From: Symsagittifera roscoffensis
Taxonomy: Eukaryota; Xenacoelomorpha; Acoela; Convolutidae
Direction of reading: 5' to 3'
DNA: 64,000 nucleotides
Assembly: GCF_963678635.1 (NCBI RefSeq)
Contig: NC_087067.1
Coordinates: 51,762,233 to 51,826,232, forward strand
This document shows, piece by piece, positions 24,800 through 38,100 of the stretch. Under the pieces are notes generated by a model. It ran no database searches, was not told the origin of the DNA, and saw only the letters and a program-made list of their open reading frames with translations. The position numbers and the translations under genes were made by a program. The first letter of the stretch is position 1; every line of letters begins with the position of its first letter.

Positions 24800-25150
24800 C
24801 TCGGGGTGGGTTTTTATTGCATATTTTTGAGCTCAAATCTGGTTTATATTGATAACTTTCTGGAATCTTTACAATTGTTTTTGCACAAAATCTGATTTAC
24901 AATGATGATTTTTTACATTTTTATTGCATTTTTTTGAGCTTAAAATGTGATTTATATTAACCCATTTAATCATTTGTTTTATAATTTTTTTGCCAAAGAT
25001 CTGATTTACAATAATGATTTACTATGATTTCATTGCATCTTTTCGAGCTCAAATCTGGTTTATATTGATAATTTTCTGGAATCTTTACAATTGTTTTTGC
25101 ACAAAATCTGATTTACAATGATGATTTTCTACAATTTTATTGCATATGAG
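24800..25150 (+). repeat. 107-bp GAGCTC tandem repeat, left block
   Basis: About three units are marked by GAGCTC or GAGCTT at 24829, 24936 and 25045, spaced 107-109 bases. Each has the order GAGCTCAAAATCTGGTTTAT, then TTTTGCACAAAATCTGATTT, then ACAATGATGATTTTCTAC. The same family, in the same orientation, forms the block at 41490-43070. Confidence 0.85.
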
Positions 25151-25835
25151 CGACCCTTTTGCATGTTATTTGGAGGGATATTTTGGTGCCTATGGCACAG
25201 CTCATTTTGGCCCATAATATCTTGTAGATTTTAAACGCTCATTGCGCCTGTCATCATTAGGGTTTCTCATGGTTTTGTTGCCTGTGACACAGTTCAATTT
25301 GGCTTGAAACCAATAGATTTCTTATATATTCGTCCATTTTTGCTTGTTGTTTAGAGGGGTATTTTGGTGCCCATGACACAGTTCATTTTGGCCCATAATA
25401 TCTTGTAGATCTTAAATGCTCATTGCGCCTGTCTTCATTAGGGTTTCTCATGGTTTTGTTGCCTGTGACACAGTTCAATTTGGCATGAAACCAATAGATT
25501 TCTTATACATTTGTCCATTTTTGCTTGTTATTTGGAGGGGTATTTTGGTGCCTATGACACAGTTCATTTTGGCCCATTAAATTTTGTAGGTCTTAAAAGC
25601 TCATTGCGCCCGCGATCATTAGGATTTCTTATGGTTTTGTTGCCTGTGACACAGTTCATTTTGGCATGAAACCAATGGATTATTTATATATTCGTTATTT
25701 TTGCTTGTTGTTTAGAGGGGTATGCTGGTGCCTATGACACAGTTCATTTTGGCCCATAATATCTTGTAGATCTTAAACGCTCATTGCGCCTGTCATCATT
25801 AGGGTTTCTCATGGTTTTGTTGCCTGTGAATACCA
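25150..25835 (+). repeat. 181-bp satellite, left block
   Basis: Almost four units of a 181-bp repeat recognised by GTTTTGTTGCCTGTGACACA and GGTGCCTATGACACAGTTCA. Starts fall near 25260, 25441, 25622 and 25802. Each unit holds two related half-units sharing GACACAGTTCATTTTGGC. The array stops abruptly at about 25835 and resumes at 29945. Confidence 0.9.
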
Positions 25836-27914
25836 AATCAAAGAGCTGGGTCAAGTGAATTATAAGGCTGGGTCTAGTGATCCTACAACTTGAAGACATC
25901 ATAAAAATTCCAAGGTTATCTTGCATGGTTTTGACCCGAATTTGTTTTGCCCAATGTTCAAAGATTAGATTTCCCCTTTGTATATGTATTTCTAATGTTT
26001 TCAATTTTCAGATTGATTGAACTGATTCAAAACAGAAAAAACTAAATAACGGAAAAAGACAAAATATCCGAAAAAGAAAGTGCTGAAACTTCAGAAAGTG
26101 AGTATTTTTCGTCTGTTAGGTCTGCTAATTTGTCTAAACAATCTCCTAGAATTGGTAAGATGTCGCTTGAAAACCTTTTCAATGACGTGTTTGTTATGCC
26201 ATCCTGATTTGTAAAAATTTTCAAGCCGCCCAGAAAAATTGTCTCGATCTTTACAGCTTTTTGAAAGAGCTCGGATTTTTATTCAAGTCAACCAAGAAAA
26301 AAAGGCATGTCAACAAAAAAGTTCTTTCGTGGCTTAGCAACGATTATTTCGAATGTCTTTTAAGGTCTATGGAGCCGTAATAATAACATGGAAAAATATA
26401 TGTAAAAAATGAAACAATTTTTTTATGAGATTTTTTTTGTGAAAATCATAACCCCCACAAGCCATAAAAAGTAAAACGAGATAGATTTTGCTTCTAGTAC
26501 AAAATCAATTATGTCAAATAAGTTTCCTTCGACCAATTTGGAAGACGGATTAAATCGCTAACGCGTTGAAATTGCTAAATAGATTGCGCGTTAATTGTCA
26601 CAAATTGGCCAAAATAAAGCTATAAACCCCATTTGCAAACTTTGCAAAAAATGATCACAGGTGAAATTTTTTTTTCAAATTTAAGCTCAAGACAACACCT
26701 TTTGAATGAAAAAACATGTTAAAGAATGAAAGCCGGTTACAGTGCAATTAGCAAAGAATGTTACGATCATAGTCTACAAAAAACACACAAAAGAGTGGAG
26801 TTGATGTACCTTTTTTCCTATCAAAAATTTTTCTGTTCAGACCAATGAAAATATGTAAAAACTTTGGATTCGGACGTGTTTTACTATTTTCTTTTGTTAT
26901 TTTTGAGTAATGTTCAGACCGACTCGACTCAAAGTGGCTATGTTTTTGGTAAGGCCTTCTCGTGTTTGTTCTGTCGTGTTTGTTATCGAAAATGAAGATA
27001 TAGGTTAGATTTATCTCCGGAGAGTAGATCCTTCTCATTTTGGTTACCCATTTTATTTATGTCATGGGAACCACGGCACACAACAATACACAGTCAAGTA
27101 ATCTTACAATCTCGTTTCGATTGCAAAATCTTAACCGATTGTTACGAAATGCCTGACTGTACCACAACAACTTGAAAAATATTAATGATTATTGGATCGA
27201 TAGCTGGGTGGATGGATCGCTAGATAGTCAGAGTGATGTCAGTTTGAATGGACGAACAATTTGATTCGTGGCAAGATGGATGATGCATGGGTATGTGGCT
27301 GGTTGGATGGATGGATGGCTGGTTATATGGCAAGGTGCAAGAGTGATTTGTTGGTTGGAACGCTAGATGGTTGGATCGCTAGATGGATGATTTTATAGAT
27401 GGCTCAATGTCTGGTTGAATAGCCAGATTGCTAGATTGGGTAGATGGATAAATGGCTGGTTGGATGGATAGATCGATGTCTAGATAACTCAATGAATGTT
27501 TGCTTAGACGGTTTGCTCGATACATGATTGAATGGTTGGTTGAATGGATGAATGGTTGTATAGATAAATGGCTCGAACGATATCTCTAGATGGCTAGTTG
27601 GATGAGTGGCTGAAAAGATTGCTAGATGGATGAATAAGTAGATGTTTAGATGAATGGATCGATGACTGCAGATAAGTGTCGTAGCAAATGCATATAATAA
27701 GATCGTGCCACAACAGCCCTATAGTAGTTTTCGTGGCTGTAATTTTGCTTTTCACTTTTTTTGCAATCTGACTCGATAAAGTTGTAGTGTGATAAACACA
27801 AGCCGTGTTCTTTTTTTCATTGTGCTGTCTGTGTTCTTAAAATGTCAAATGGTAGTTCAGATATCTCATACTCAAAATATTGTTTAGATGTCTCATAACC
27901 AAATGGTTGTTTAG
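25836..27914. other. Sequence between satellite block and BEN-like gene
   Basis: No gene recognised. It holds a dispersed repeat piece at 26350-26387 (TTTTAAGGTCTATGGAGC, also in the transporter introns) and a GGAT-type minisatellite at about 27180-27680. Just before 27915, short near-copies of TTTAGATGTCTCA repeat three times. Confidence 0.5.
27180..27680 (+). repeat. Degenerate GGATGGATGGCTGGTT minisatellite
   Basis: Imperfect 4-bp-based units (GGAT, TGGA, CTAGATGG, TGGTTGGA) fill about 500 bases just upstream of the BEN-like gene. Copies are too diverged for a strict period. No coding. Confidence 0.75.
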
Positions 27915-29746
27915 ATGTCTCAAACTCGATTTGGTAGGCCAGTCAAAAACCCAATGATGCGCTCTGAGATCAATGCTATTGAGGATAGAGTTAGACAGAA
28001 GCTCAAAGGTGTTTTGTTGCTTTTATTCTATTACCAAGACCAACGGCCAGGGGTTATGGATATTTTGTCGGCCAGTATCCAAATGCCTCTAGATCAGAGA
28101 GACGGTATAAAGGTTCGTCAATTTACAGAAAACTAGTTTAAGGTACTTTCTGAGCTTAAAAGCGTGTCTTTTTAGAGAGATCACAGTGTAACAATAAAAA
28201 TTTCTGGTGTACTATATGAGGCGAAAGTGTATGCACGAGGGCCGAGGAATAAACTAGATGGATGTCTTATCGACTTGTCCATGGCCTGTGTCAACATTGG
28301 AATAGACGAAGAGCCAGGAATTCAATTTCCAAACTGTGAAGATGAAATAACCTTGACGGAAATTGATGGCACCGATGAGAATGAACTGCCACCTTTAACC
28401 AGTCTAAATCCGCCGGAGTTTTGTCTTCCAATTGACGAGGAAGAAATTACAGCGGTAAAAATTAAAATAGATAGAAAACTAGTATAGAAAATCAATCAAA
28501 TTGATCTAAATCAAGGAGAGAGAAGCCCTGAATGAAGTTCTTCAAGAAGTTCAAGTCTCTGTCTGTCCTCAGCCCTCAATGACCAATGGGGATCAACGTG
28601 CTAATCTGGCACCCGTAAGAAGAAAGCGAAACTTGTTCCATGCATCGGATTTGTTGACAGATTCTTCCCCAGTCATAAGTCCAAAGAACAGGCTGGTAGC
28701 TTCAACACCACATAGTTTGTCGATGCCGGCAAATTATGCGCATGAAACTTCATCAAAGCCAAGTGGGTCTCAAGTTGCCTGCTGTTGTTTGGTGAGCTGT
28801 TTCAATTGACAAGTTTCGGTATTCATAAAAAAACGTAATCGATCTTTAAATCTAAGTGAGGGGTGTTAACACAGTTGTTTTGATTTTTACCAGCAAGAAG
28901 AGCGTGTAGCAATGATGAATATTCTCCAAAATTTGGGAGAAATAGTCGAAAAACACGACAGGAGTGTGACAATGATGAACGAGTGTCTCTCAAAAATGTT
29001 TAATCGTCATGTCGACGAAACTATTCGCATTGAAAAGTCAATGAATCGGATGGTAAGCGGCCTTGAGATTTTATAGATAAATTCAGGGAATGAAATTTAG
29101 CTCTAATTAAGTGAGACTTAAAAGCTTGATTTTTTCTAATGAGGAGTGAGGAAAACCAAATAAGCTGAAAACATGTTCTTTTACTAGGCCAATAAATTCG
29201 AGATATGGACTGGTAAACCGGTTGCGGAAAATGAACCAGAAACTACTATTGAGTGGAATGGAAAGGACCTCTTGCGGTTGACTGCTCTAAACCCTGCAAA
29301 GTATGGAAGAAAAATAGGACAGCTAATGTGGACCGATAATGAAATTGCCAGTCACATGATTTCGCCTAAAAAGGCCTCGGGACCACACTATCGCCAACCA
29401 TTTGGAGATACACGAAAAGGCATCTGGGCAGGTAATAGTCACTTCTGAAAACAAGAGTTTTCAAAGAAAAAAAAATTTATCGAAGGGACTGTTTTTTTCG
29501 GAATAAAATAAGTGTTACATAATCTGTTCTTTAATTGTTCAAGATGCCATTCGGAAGAAGTACCCTAATAACCCAACTGAGGCGTATGAGGAGGCAAAAG
29601 AAAGTTTTAACCGGTTTGGGCTGGAAATTCAGGCCAGCAGACGTCAACAAGAGCAAGCAGATTTGCAGCGGCAATTCACGCATCGAATGCTGAATCTGCA
29701 AAGCAGCACCGAGACAGATGTCAGCAAGACAAACGAAAACGAATAG
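27915..29746 (+). CDS. BEN-domain-like protein, six exons, intact
   Basis: Exons are 27915-28112, 28176-28454, 28573-28791, 28894-29052, 29188-29431 and 29544-29746. Introns are short (63-135 bp), all GT-AG, and the frame runs unbroken for 433 residues from ATG (MSQTRFGRPVKNP) to TAG. Exon 2 starts RDHSVTIKISGVLYEAKVY and ends in an acidic stretch. Exon 3 is Ser/Pro-rich with basic RRKR. Exon 4 is a probable coiled coil (MMNILQNLGEIVEKHD). Exons 5-6 encode a region like a BEN domain: LLRLTALNPAKYGRKIGQLM, WTDNEIASHMISP, then a helix IRKKYPNNPTEAYEEAKE. BEN domains bind DNA or chromatin. The gene lies between satellite blocks inside the giant element, so an element-encoded DNA-binding accessory is inferred. 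The N-terminal half is unrecognised. Confidence 0.75.
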
Positions 29747-29944
29747 ATCATGAATTGTTGGGCTTAAACTCAATATTGATCTAAAAAGCGCTGAAATATT
29801 TGGTCATACCAATAACTCATGAAAACTCTACTCAACCGTTACAACTCAAACTGAGTGTTTTTGCTGAGACTTCTTATATTATACTTCTTATACTCAAACT
29901 GAGACTTCTTAAACTAATTTTTCAACCACCTGATATCCTTTTCT
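29747..29944. other. 3' flank of the BEN-like gene
   Basis: About 200 bases separate the stop codon from the resumption of the 181-bp satellite. It has short CTCAAACTGAG repeats and no obvious AATAAA. Confidence 0.5.
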
Positions 29945-32900
29945 TTGTTAGTAAGGTTTTCTTATGGTTTTGTTGCCTGTGACACAGTTCATTTTGGCAT
30001 GAAACCAATAGATTTCTTATATACTCGTCCATTTTTGCTTGTTGTATAGAGGGGTTTTTTGGTGCCTATGACAAAGTTCTTTTTGGCCCATAATATCTTG
30101 TAGATCTTAATGCTCATTGCGCCTGTCTTCATTAGGATTTCTCATGGTTTTGTTGCCTGTGACACAGTTCAATTTGGCATGAAACCAATAGATTTCTTTT
30201 ACATTTGTCCATTTTTGCTTGTTATTTGGAGGGATATTTTGGTGCCTATGACACTGTTCATTTTGGCCCATAATATTTTGTAGGTCTTAAAAGCTCATTG
30301 CGCCCGCGATCATTAGGATTTCTCATGGTTTTATTGCCTGTGGCACAGTTCATTTTGGCATGAAATCAATGGATTTCTTATATATTCGTCCTTTTTTGCT
30401 TGTTTTTTGGTGCCTATGACACAGTTCATTTTGGCCCAAAATATCTTGTAGAACTTAAACGCTCATTGCGCCTGTCATCATTAGGGTTTCTCATGGTTTT
30501 GTTGCCTGTGACACAGTTCAATTTGGCTTGAAACCAATAGATTTCTTATGTATTCGTCCATTTTTGCTTGTTGTTTAGAGGGGTATTTTGGTGCCTATGA
30601 CACAGTTCATTTTGGCCCATAATATCTTGTAGATCTTAAATGCTCATTGCGCCTGTCTTCATTAGGTTTCTCATGGTTTTGTTGCCTGTGACACAGTTCA
30701 ATTTTGCATGAAACCAATGGATTTCTTATACACTTGTCCATTTTTGCTTGTTATTTGGAGGGATATTTTGGTGCCTATGACACAGTTCATTTTGGCCCAT
30801 AATATTTTGTAGGTCTTAAGAGCTCATTGCGCCCGCGAACATTAGGTTTTCTTATGGTTTTGTTGCCTGTGACACAGTTCATTTTGGCATGAAATCAATG
30901 GATTTCTTATATATTCGTCCTTTTTTGCTTGTTTTTTGGTGCCTATGACACAGTTCATTTTGGCCCATAATATCTTGTAGAACTTAAACGCTCATTGCGC
31001 CTGTCATCATTAGGGTTTCTCATGGTTTTGTTGCCTGTGACACAGTTCAATTTGGCTTGAAACCAATAGATTTCTTATATATTCGTCCATTTTTGCTTGT
31101 TGTTTAGAGGGGTATTTTGGTGCCTATGACACAGTTCATTTTGGCCCATAATATCTTGTAGATCTTAAATGCTCATTGCGCCTGTCTTCATTAGGGTTTC
31201 TCATGGTTTTGTTGCCTGTGACACAGTTCAATTTGGCATGAAACCGATAGATTTCTTATACATTTGTCCAATTTTGCTTGTTATTTGGAGGGGTATTTTG
31301 GTGCCTATGACACAGTTCATTTTGGCCCATAATATTTTGTAGGTCTTAAAAGCTCATTGCGCCCGCGATCATTAGGATTTCTCATAGTTTTGTTGCCTGT
31401 GACACAGTTCATTTTGGCATGAAATCAATGGATTTCTTATATATTCGTCCTTTTTTGCTTGTTTTTTGGTGCCTATGACACAGTTCATTTTGGCCCATAA
31501 TATCTTGTAGAACTTAAACGCTCATTGCGCCTGTCATCATTAGGGTTTCTCATGGTTTTGTTGCCTGTGACACAGTTCAATTTGGCTTGAAACCAATAGA
31601 TTTCTTATATATTCGTCCATTTTTGCTTGTTGTTTAGAGGGGTATTTTGGTGCCTATGACACAGTTCATTTTGGCCCATAATATCTTGTAGATCTTAAAT
31701 GCTCATTGCGCCTGTCTTCATTAGGGTTTCTCATGGTTTTGTTGCCTGTGACACAGTTCAATTCTGCATGAAACCAATGGATTTCTTATACATTTGTCCA
31801 TTTTTGCTTGTTATTTGGAGGGATATTTTTGTGCCTATGACACAGTTCATTTTGGCCCATAATATTTTGTAGGTCTTAAAAGCTCATTGCGCCCGCAATC
31901 CTTAGGTTTTCTTATGGTTTTGTTGCCTGTGACACAGTTCATTTTGGCATGAAACCAATAGATTTCTTATATATTCGTCCATTTTGGCTTGTTGTTTAGA
32001 GGGGTATTTTGGTGCCTATGACACAGTTCATTTTGGCCCATAATATTTTGTAGGTCTTAAAAGCTCATTGCGCCTGTCGTCATTAGGGTTTCTCATGGTT
32101 TTGTTGCCTGTGACACAGTTCAATTTGGCTTGAAACCAATAGATTTCTTGTACATTTGTCCATTTTTGCTTCTTATTTGGAGGGGTATTTTGGTGCCTAT
32201 GACACAGTTCATTTTGGCCCAAAATATTTTGTAGGTCTTAAAAGCTCATTGCGCCCGCGATCATTAGGATTTCTCATGGTTTTGTTGCCTGTGACACAGT
32301 TCATTTTGGCATGAAATCAATGGATTTCTTATATATTCGTCCTTTTTTGCTTGTTTTTTGGTGCCTATGACACAGTTCATTTTGGCCCATATTATCTTGT
32401 AGAACTTAAACGCTCATTGCGCCTGTCGTCATTAGGGTTTCTCATGGTTTTGTTGCCTGTGACACAGTTCAATTTGGCTTGAAATATCTTGTAGATCTTA
32501 AATGCTCATTGCGCCTGTCTTCATTAGGGTTTCTCATGGTGTTGTTGCCTGTAACACAGTTCAATTTTGCATGAAACCAATGGATTTCTTATATATTGGT
32601 CCATTTTTGCTTGTTATTTGGAGGGATATTTTGGTGCCTAAGACACAGTTCATTTTGGCCCATAATATCTTGTAGATCTTAAACATTCATTGCGCCCGCG
32701 ATCATTAGGATTTCTCATGGTTTTGTTGCCTGTGACACAGTTCATTTTGGCATGAAAACAATGGATTTCTTATACATTTGTCCTTTTTTGCTTGTTATTT
32801 GGAGGGGTATTTTGGAGCCTATGACACAGTTCATTTTGGCCCATAATATCTTGTAGATCTTAAATGCTCATTGCGCCTGTCTTCATTAGGGTTTCTCATG

Positions 32901-34870
32901 GTTTTGTTGCCTGTGACACAGTTCAATTTTGCATGAAACCAATGGATTTTTTATACATTTGTCGATTTTTGCTTGTTATTTTGAGGGATTTTTTGGTGCC
33001 TATGACACAGTTCATTTTGGCCCATAATATCTTGTAGAACTTAAACGGTCATTGCGCCTGTCATAATTAGGGTTTCTCATGGTTTTGTTGCCTGTAACAC
33101 AGTTCAATTTAGCTTGAAACCAATAGATTTCTTATATATTCGTCCATTTTTGCTTGATGTTTAGAGGGGTATTTTGGTGCCTATGACACAGTTCATTTTG
33201 GCCCATAATATCTTGTAGATCTTAAATGCTCATTGCGCCTGTCTTCATTAGGGTTTCTCATGGTTTTGTTGCCTGTGACACAGTTCAATTTTGCATGAAA
33301 CCAATGGATTTCTTATACATTCGTCCTTTTTTGCTTGTTATTTGGAGGGATATTTTGGTGCCTAAGACACAGATCATTTTGGCCCATAATATCTTGTAGA
33401 TCTTAAACATTCATTGCGCCCGCGATCATTAGGATTTCTCATGGTTTTGTTGCCTGTGACACAGTTCATTTTGGCATGAAAACAATGGATTTCTTATACA
33501 TTTGTCCTTTTTTGCTTGTTATTTGGAGGGGTATTTTGGTGCCTATGACACAGTTCATTTTGGCCCATAATATTTTGTAGGTCTTAAAAGCTCATTGCGC
33601 CCGCGATCATTAGGATTTCTCATAGTTTTGTTGCCTGTGACACAGTTCATTTTGGCATGAAATCAATGGATTTCTTATATATTCGTCCTTTTTTGCTTGT
33701 TTTTTGGTGCCTATGACACAGTTCATTTTGGCCCATAATATCTTGTAGAACTTAAACGCTCATTGCGCCTGTCATCATTAGGGTTTCTCATGGTTTTGTT
33801 GCCTGTGACACAGTTCAATTTGGCTTGAAACCAATGGATTTCTTATACATTTGTCCATTTTTGCTTTAGGTCTTAAAAGCTCATTGCGCCCGCTATCCTT
33901 AGGTTTTCTTATTGTTTTGTTGCCTGTGACACAGTTCATTTTGGCATGAAACCAATAGATTTCTTATATATTCGTCCATTTTTGCTTGTTGTTTAGAGGG
34001 GTATTTTGGTTCCTATGACACGGTTCATTTTGGCCCATAATATCTTGTAGATCTTAAATGCTCATTGCGCCTGTCTTCATTAGGGTTTCTCATGGTTTTG
34101 TTGCCTGTGACACAGTTCAATTTGGCATGAAACCAATAGATTTCTTATACATTTGTCCATTTTTGCTTCTTATTTGGAGGGGTATTTTCGTGCCAATGAC
34201 ACAGTCCATTTTGGCCCATAATATTTTGTAGGTCTTAAAAGCTCATTGCGCCCGCGATCATTAGGATTTCTCATGGTTTTGTTGCCTGTGACACAGCTAA
34301 TTTTGGCATGAAATCAATGGATTTCTTATATATTCGTCCTTTTTTGCTTGTTTTTTGGTGCCTATGACACAGTTCATTTTGGCCCATAATATCTTGTAGA
34401 ACTTAAAAACGCTCATTGCGCCTGTCGTCATTAGGGTTTCTCATGGTTTTGTTGCCTGTGACACCGTTCAATTTGGCTTGAAATATCTTGTAGATCTTAA
34501 ATGCTCATTGCGCCTGTCTTCATTAGGGTTTCTCAGGGTTTTGTTGCCTGTGACAGTTCATTTTTGCATGAAACCAATGGATTTCTTATACATTTGTCCA
34601 TTTTTGCTTGTTATTTGGAGGGGTATTTTGGAGCCTATGACACAGTTCTTTTTTCGCCCATAATATCTTGTAGATCTTTAAAGCTCATTGCGCCTGTCAT
34701 CATTTGGGTTTTTCGTGGTTTTGTTGCCTATGACACAGTTCATTTTGGCCCATAATGTCTTGTAGGTCTTTAATGCTCATTACGCCTGTCATCCTTAGAG
34801 TTTTTCGTGGTTTTGTGGCCTGTGACACAGTTCATTTTAACATGAAAACAATTGCTTTCTATATTATCGC
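29945..34870 (+). repeat. 181-bp satellite, main block with ~530-bp higher-order repeat
   Basis: About 27 units of the same satellite as 25150-25835. Three variants alternate: one with GCGCCTGTCATC and TTGTTTAGAGG, one with GCGCCTGTCTTC and TTATTTGGAGG, and a shorter one with GCGCCCGCGATC and TTGTTTTTTGGTG. The GCGCCCGCG variant recurs at about 30300, 30830, 31359 and 31890, a higher-order period near 530 bases. Units become diverged from about 34680 as the array nears the transposase gene. Confidence 0.92.
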
Positions 34871-35146
34871 CCTTTTTTGCATGTTATTTGGAGATTTGTC
34901 GGCCTTGTAAGTTTTCTTCTGATGCAATCTCTTTATTTTGAATTACATTGTCTTGGCAGGTTACAATGGAAAAAATCTTTTGCTAGCCTAGAGAAAGTAG
35001 TTTTCACGAATTTTGATTTATTTTTTTGCAGGAAGCCGTTTTTTTCAATTTCTGTCAGTGTGTTTGTAGAGCATTTTTTATAAAATCTCGGCATTAACAG
35101 TCATTGTTTTCTTTGAGTAAAGTTGTGTTTTTTTTCAAATAGAAGA
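34870..35146 (+). other. 5' region of the SET-transposase gene
   Basis: It holds several acceptor-like sites (TTGGCAG near 34960, TTTTTTTGCAG near 35030) and a strong polypyrimidine acceptor TTTTTTTTCAAATAG ending just before 35143. One or more 5' non-coding or short coding exons are likely, but none is certain. Confidence 0.4.
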
Positions 35147-38100
35147 ATGAACTTGATGGACGATGTGGACTGGATTATTTTGTCCCATTGTGATGGCCAT
35201 GTTGTAAAGGAATTGGTAGAATATAACAATCGCCCAGCTGAAACAGCTGTTAATCGAATAAAGTCAACGCGTCGTTATGAAGATTTACTTAAAAATAATC
35301 CGATATGGAGAAATTGTCATAATTTTCTCAAGAAAAGTTATGAAAGTATATCGGATCGATTCAAAATTGTTCATGATCAGTATGGTGGCTATAGGATGCT
35401 CTATTGTGGAAACAACGCTCTACCTAGCAAAACTGTCCTCACAGATGGACCTAAAGGGTACCTTGCTCGTATAAAAGATGACGCTACTAACTTGTCTGTG
35501 ATTCAGAAAAGCTCAGATAGATCAAAATCCTATCTCATGCTTGGTCCGATACGCTTTCTTAACTCGGATTGCGAACCCAATTGCGAGTACGATTTTTCGT
35601 CACAAGATACTTATTTAGTGAGATTAAGAACATTAAAAAAAATATCCCCGAACTCAGAATTATTGGTGAAATATGGTTCAGAATTCTTTGATGAGGCGGA
35701 ATGCGCATGCAATACATGTGATTCTCGCAAAAAACTTTTGAAAACAGCTTCTGAAGAAGCTTCAATGTCTTCTTCGAAAATGATCAAGCCAGTTTCCAAT
35801 ACTGGTAATACTGCTAGTTTTCATAGATCCGATGCAGAGCTTTGTTGCCAAAATACTTATCAATATGCAAAAACTGATGTTGCCCACTTAAACGAAGGTG
35901 TTGATTTATATTCACAGGCTGTCGATAAAGAAAATTTTTTGGAGGCCCATGCAAATCAGCCAAAGAACCCTAGAAAACGTTTACGCGATAGACACTCAGT
36001 GCGTCTCAGAAAGTATAAAGCTATCATGAGTGAAACGATGATACGAAAACTCAGCAGGCAATCTGAATCAGAGATTGGTAATTCTGTTGAAACGTTGAGC
36101 TCATCCTGCATGGAGCACGACCAATCAAGTGACGAAGAGAATGCTGTAAGGCTTTTTACTGGTAACTGTTCAAAAAACGTGGACGTCAACATACCCGAAA
36201 TTTTTCAAGGACCGTGGATGTCTTCTCCGCTTCCAGGCAGCGTAGAACTTATACCAACTGATATTTCGAGCATATGGTATCAATGCAGCGCTGGTGACGA
36301 AAATTTGCCTACAACTTTCCTGAAAGAGCCTCTTTTCCCCGGTGCGCGCGTGAGTCAACATAATGCTCAACTTTTGATACGATCTTTCACAAGCCAACAT
36401 CGTTTATCGGACGCCTGTCAGGTTGATCTTATGAAACTTCTGAATGCTTTTGTTCCTGCCCCAAATTTAATGCCATCGGCTTATAAATTGCTCAAATCTG
36501 TAAAAGACAATTTGGAATCTTCAACATCGAATACAATTGATCATGAAAATGGCCGTACGTGTGTTCTGAAAGTGACAGGGCTACTGAAACAAATTGTTTG
36601 TAGAAACATCCGTTCTCTACTAAGATACAACATCGAAAGAGCCAAAAATGATCTCCCGGATTATCCTTTTGGTAAAATTACTATACCAAGCACCAAGGAT
36701 AGTTTACCTATAGATCTGATACTTTCAACAGATGGTGCCAATTTTGTCCAATCGAGTAGTAATCATCAGATGTACCCCATCTGGTTACAAATAATACAAT
36801 TACCACCTATACTAAGAATGTCCAAAAAAAATATCGCCCTTGCAGCTCTGTGGATTGGTCGAGGCAAACCATCTTGGGGCCAAATTGTTCCGTATTTGAA
36901 CCGTGAGTTGGCCAAAGTAGAAACCCTAGAGTTGCCTAACGGAAAATGCATTTTTCTAAAATTCAAAGTTCATCTGTTGGTGGCCGATATGATTGCGAAA
37001 CCCGCTGCTCTGAATATGTACCAACACAATGGTTTCTATGGCTGCATGTACTGTACTCACCCTGGTTTCACAATCGAATCCAGTCACTGTTATTATCCAG
37101 AGCAGACTGAGGTTGACGGTAAAAAAGTTTTTTTCACCTTTAAAACGAGAGAGAAACAAGTTACTGATGTTCTTGTGAGAAAAGCTGAAGACCTTATCCG
37201 ACAAGGCGAAAAAGATTTCAATGTAGTCGGTGTCAAAGGAAGAAGTGATTTTGGTTGCCTTATTGATAGTAAGTTGTTCTTTATATTTTTAAAACTTTTT
37301 CTGGGCTCGACTTCTCTTTTTTTTACAGAAATTTTTTTGCTATCATGTTCTTTTTTGGTTAATTGTCCCTTTTAATTATCCTGTTGGTTCATTTTAGATC
37401 TCCCACTAGCAGCGCCTATTGACTATATGCATTGCGTCCTTCTGGGAGTTTTTCCAGCGTTGTTGAACAGACAGCTCAAAATGCTCACTATTAGCCAGAA
37501 GCAGTCATTGGAAGGACTCATACGCTCAACATTTTTACCATTTGAAATGACTGTTCACGGTAGAAAACCACGATTATTTTCTGAACGCGCTAATTTTAAA
37601 GCGAATGAGTATTTCCAGTACCTCTTGTTTCTCTCACCTATATTTTTCCGTAGCTTTTTCCATGTCGATTCCCTACAATATATCAATTTGTTGAAACTTT
37701 CTTTCGGGATACGCATTTTGCTAGAATCAAATCGAGAAAATGATGTGAATGTTGCTGATGGCTTGTTGAAAAGTTTCTGCGACACTGCTGTTAAGATATT
37801 TGGAACAAAAAAGTGCGAAACAATAAACCTCCATTCGCTAAGACATCTTCCTGATCAAGTCAGAAGGTTCGGTCCCCTTTTTGTACAATCAGCCATGTCG
37901 TTTGAGTCAGCCCATGCTTTTCTAGTGAAATTTGCATCAGGCTCACATGACTTTTGTGAAATAATTGCTCGTAGATACCTAGAAAGACATTTGTTGTTAA
38001 CGGATCCAATAGCAAATGATGATCTGACCGAATTGACGGGCAATTGGACCGGTCAGTCGTTGATGAGCTTCATTAATGCGGAGAAAGAGTCATACGTCAA

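Noticed and set aside
24780-24810. Element boundary at the outer edge of the 107-bp array
   Set aside because: No inverted counterpart found just beyond 43070; the CCCGCACC ends are better supported.
28013-28042. A ~30-bp intron inside the first BEN-like exon
   Set aside because: Too short for a spliceosomal intron, and the frame is open through it.
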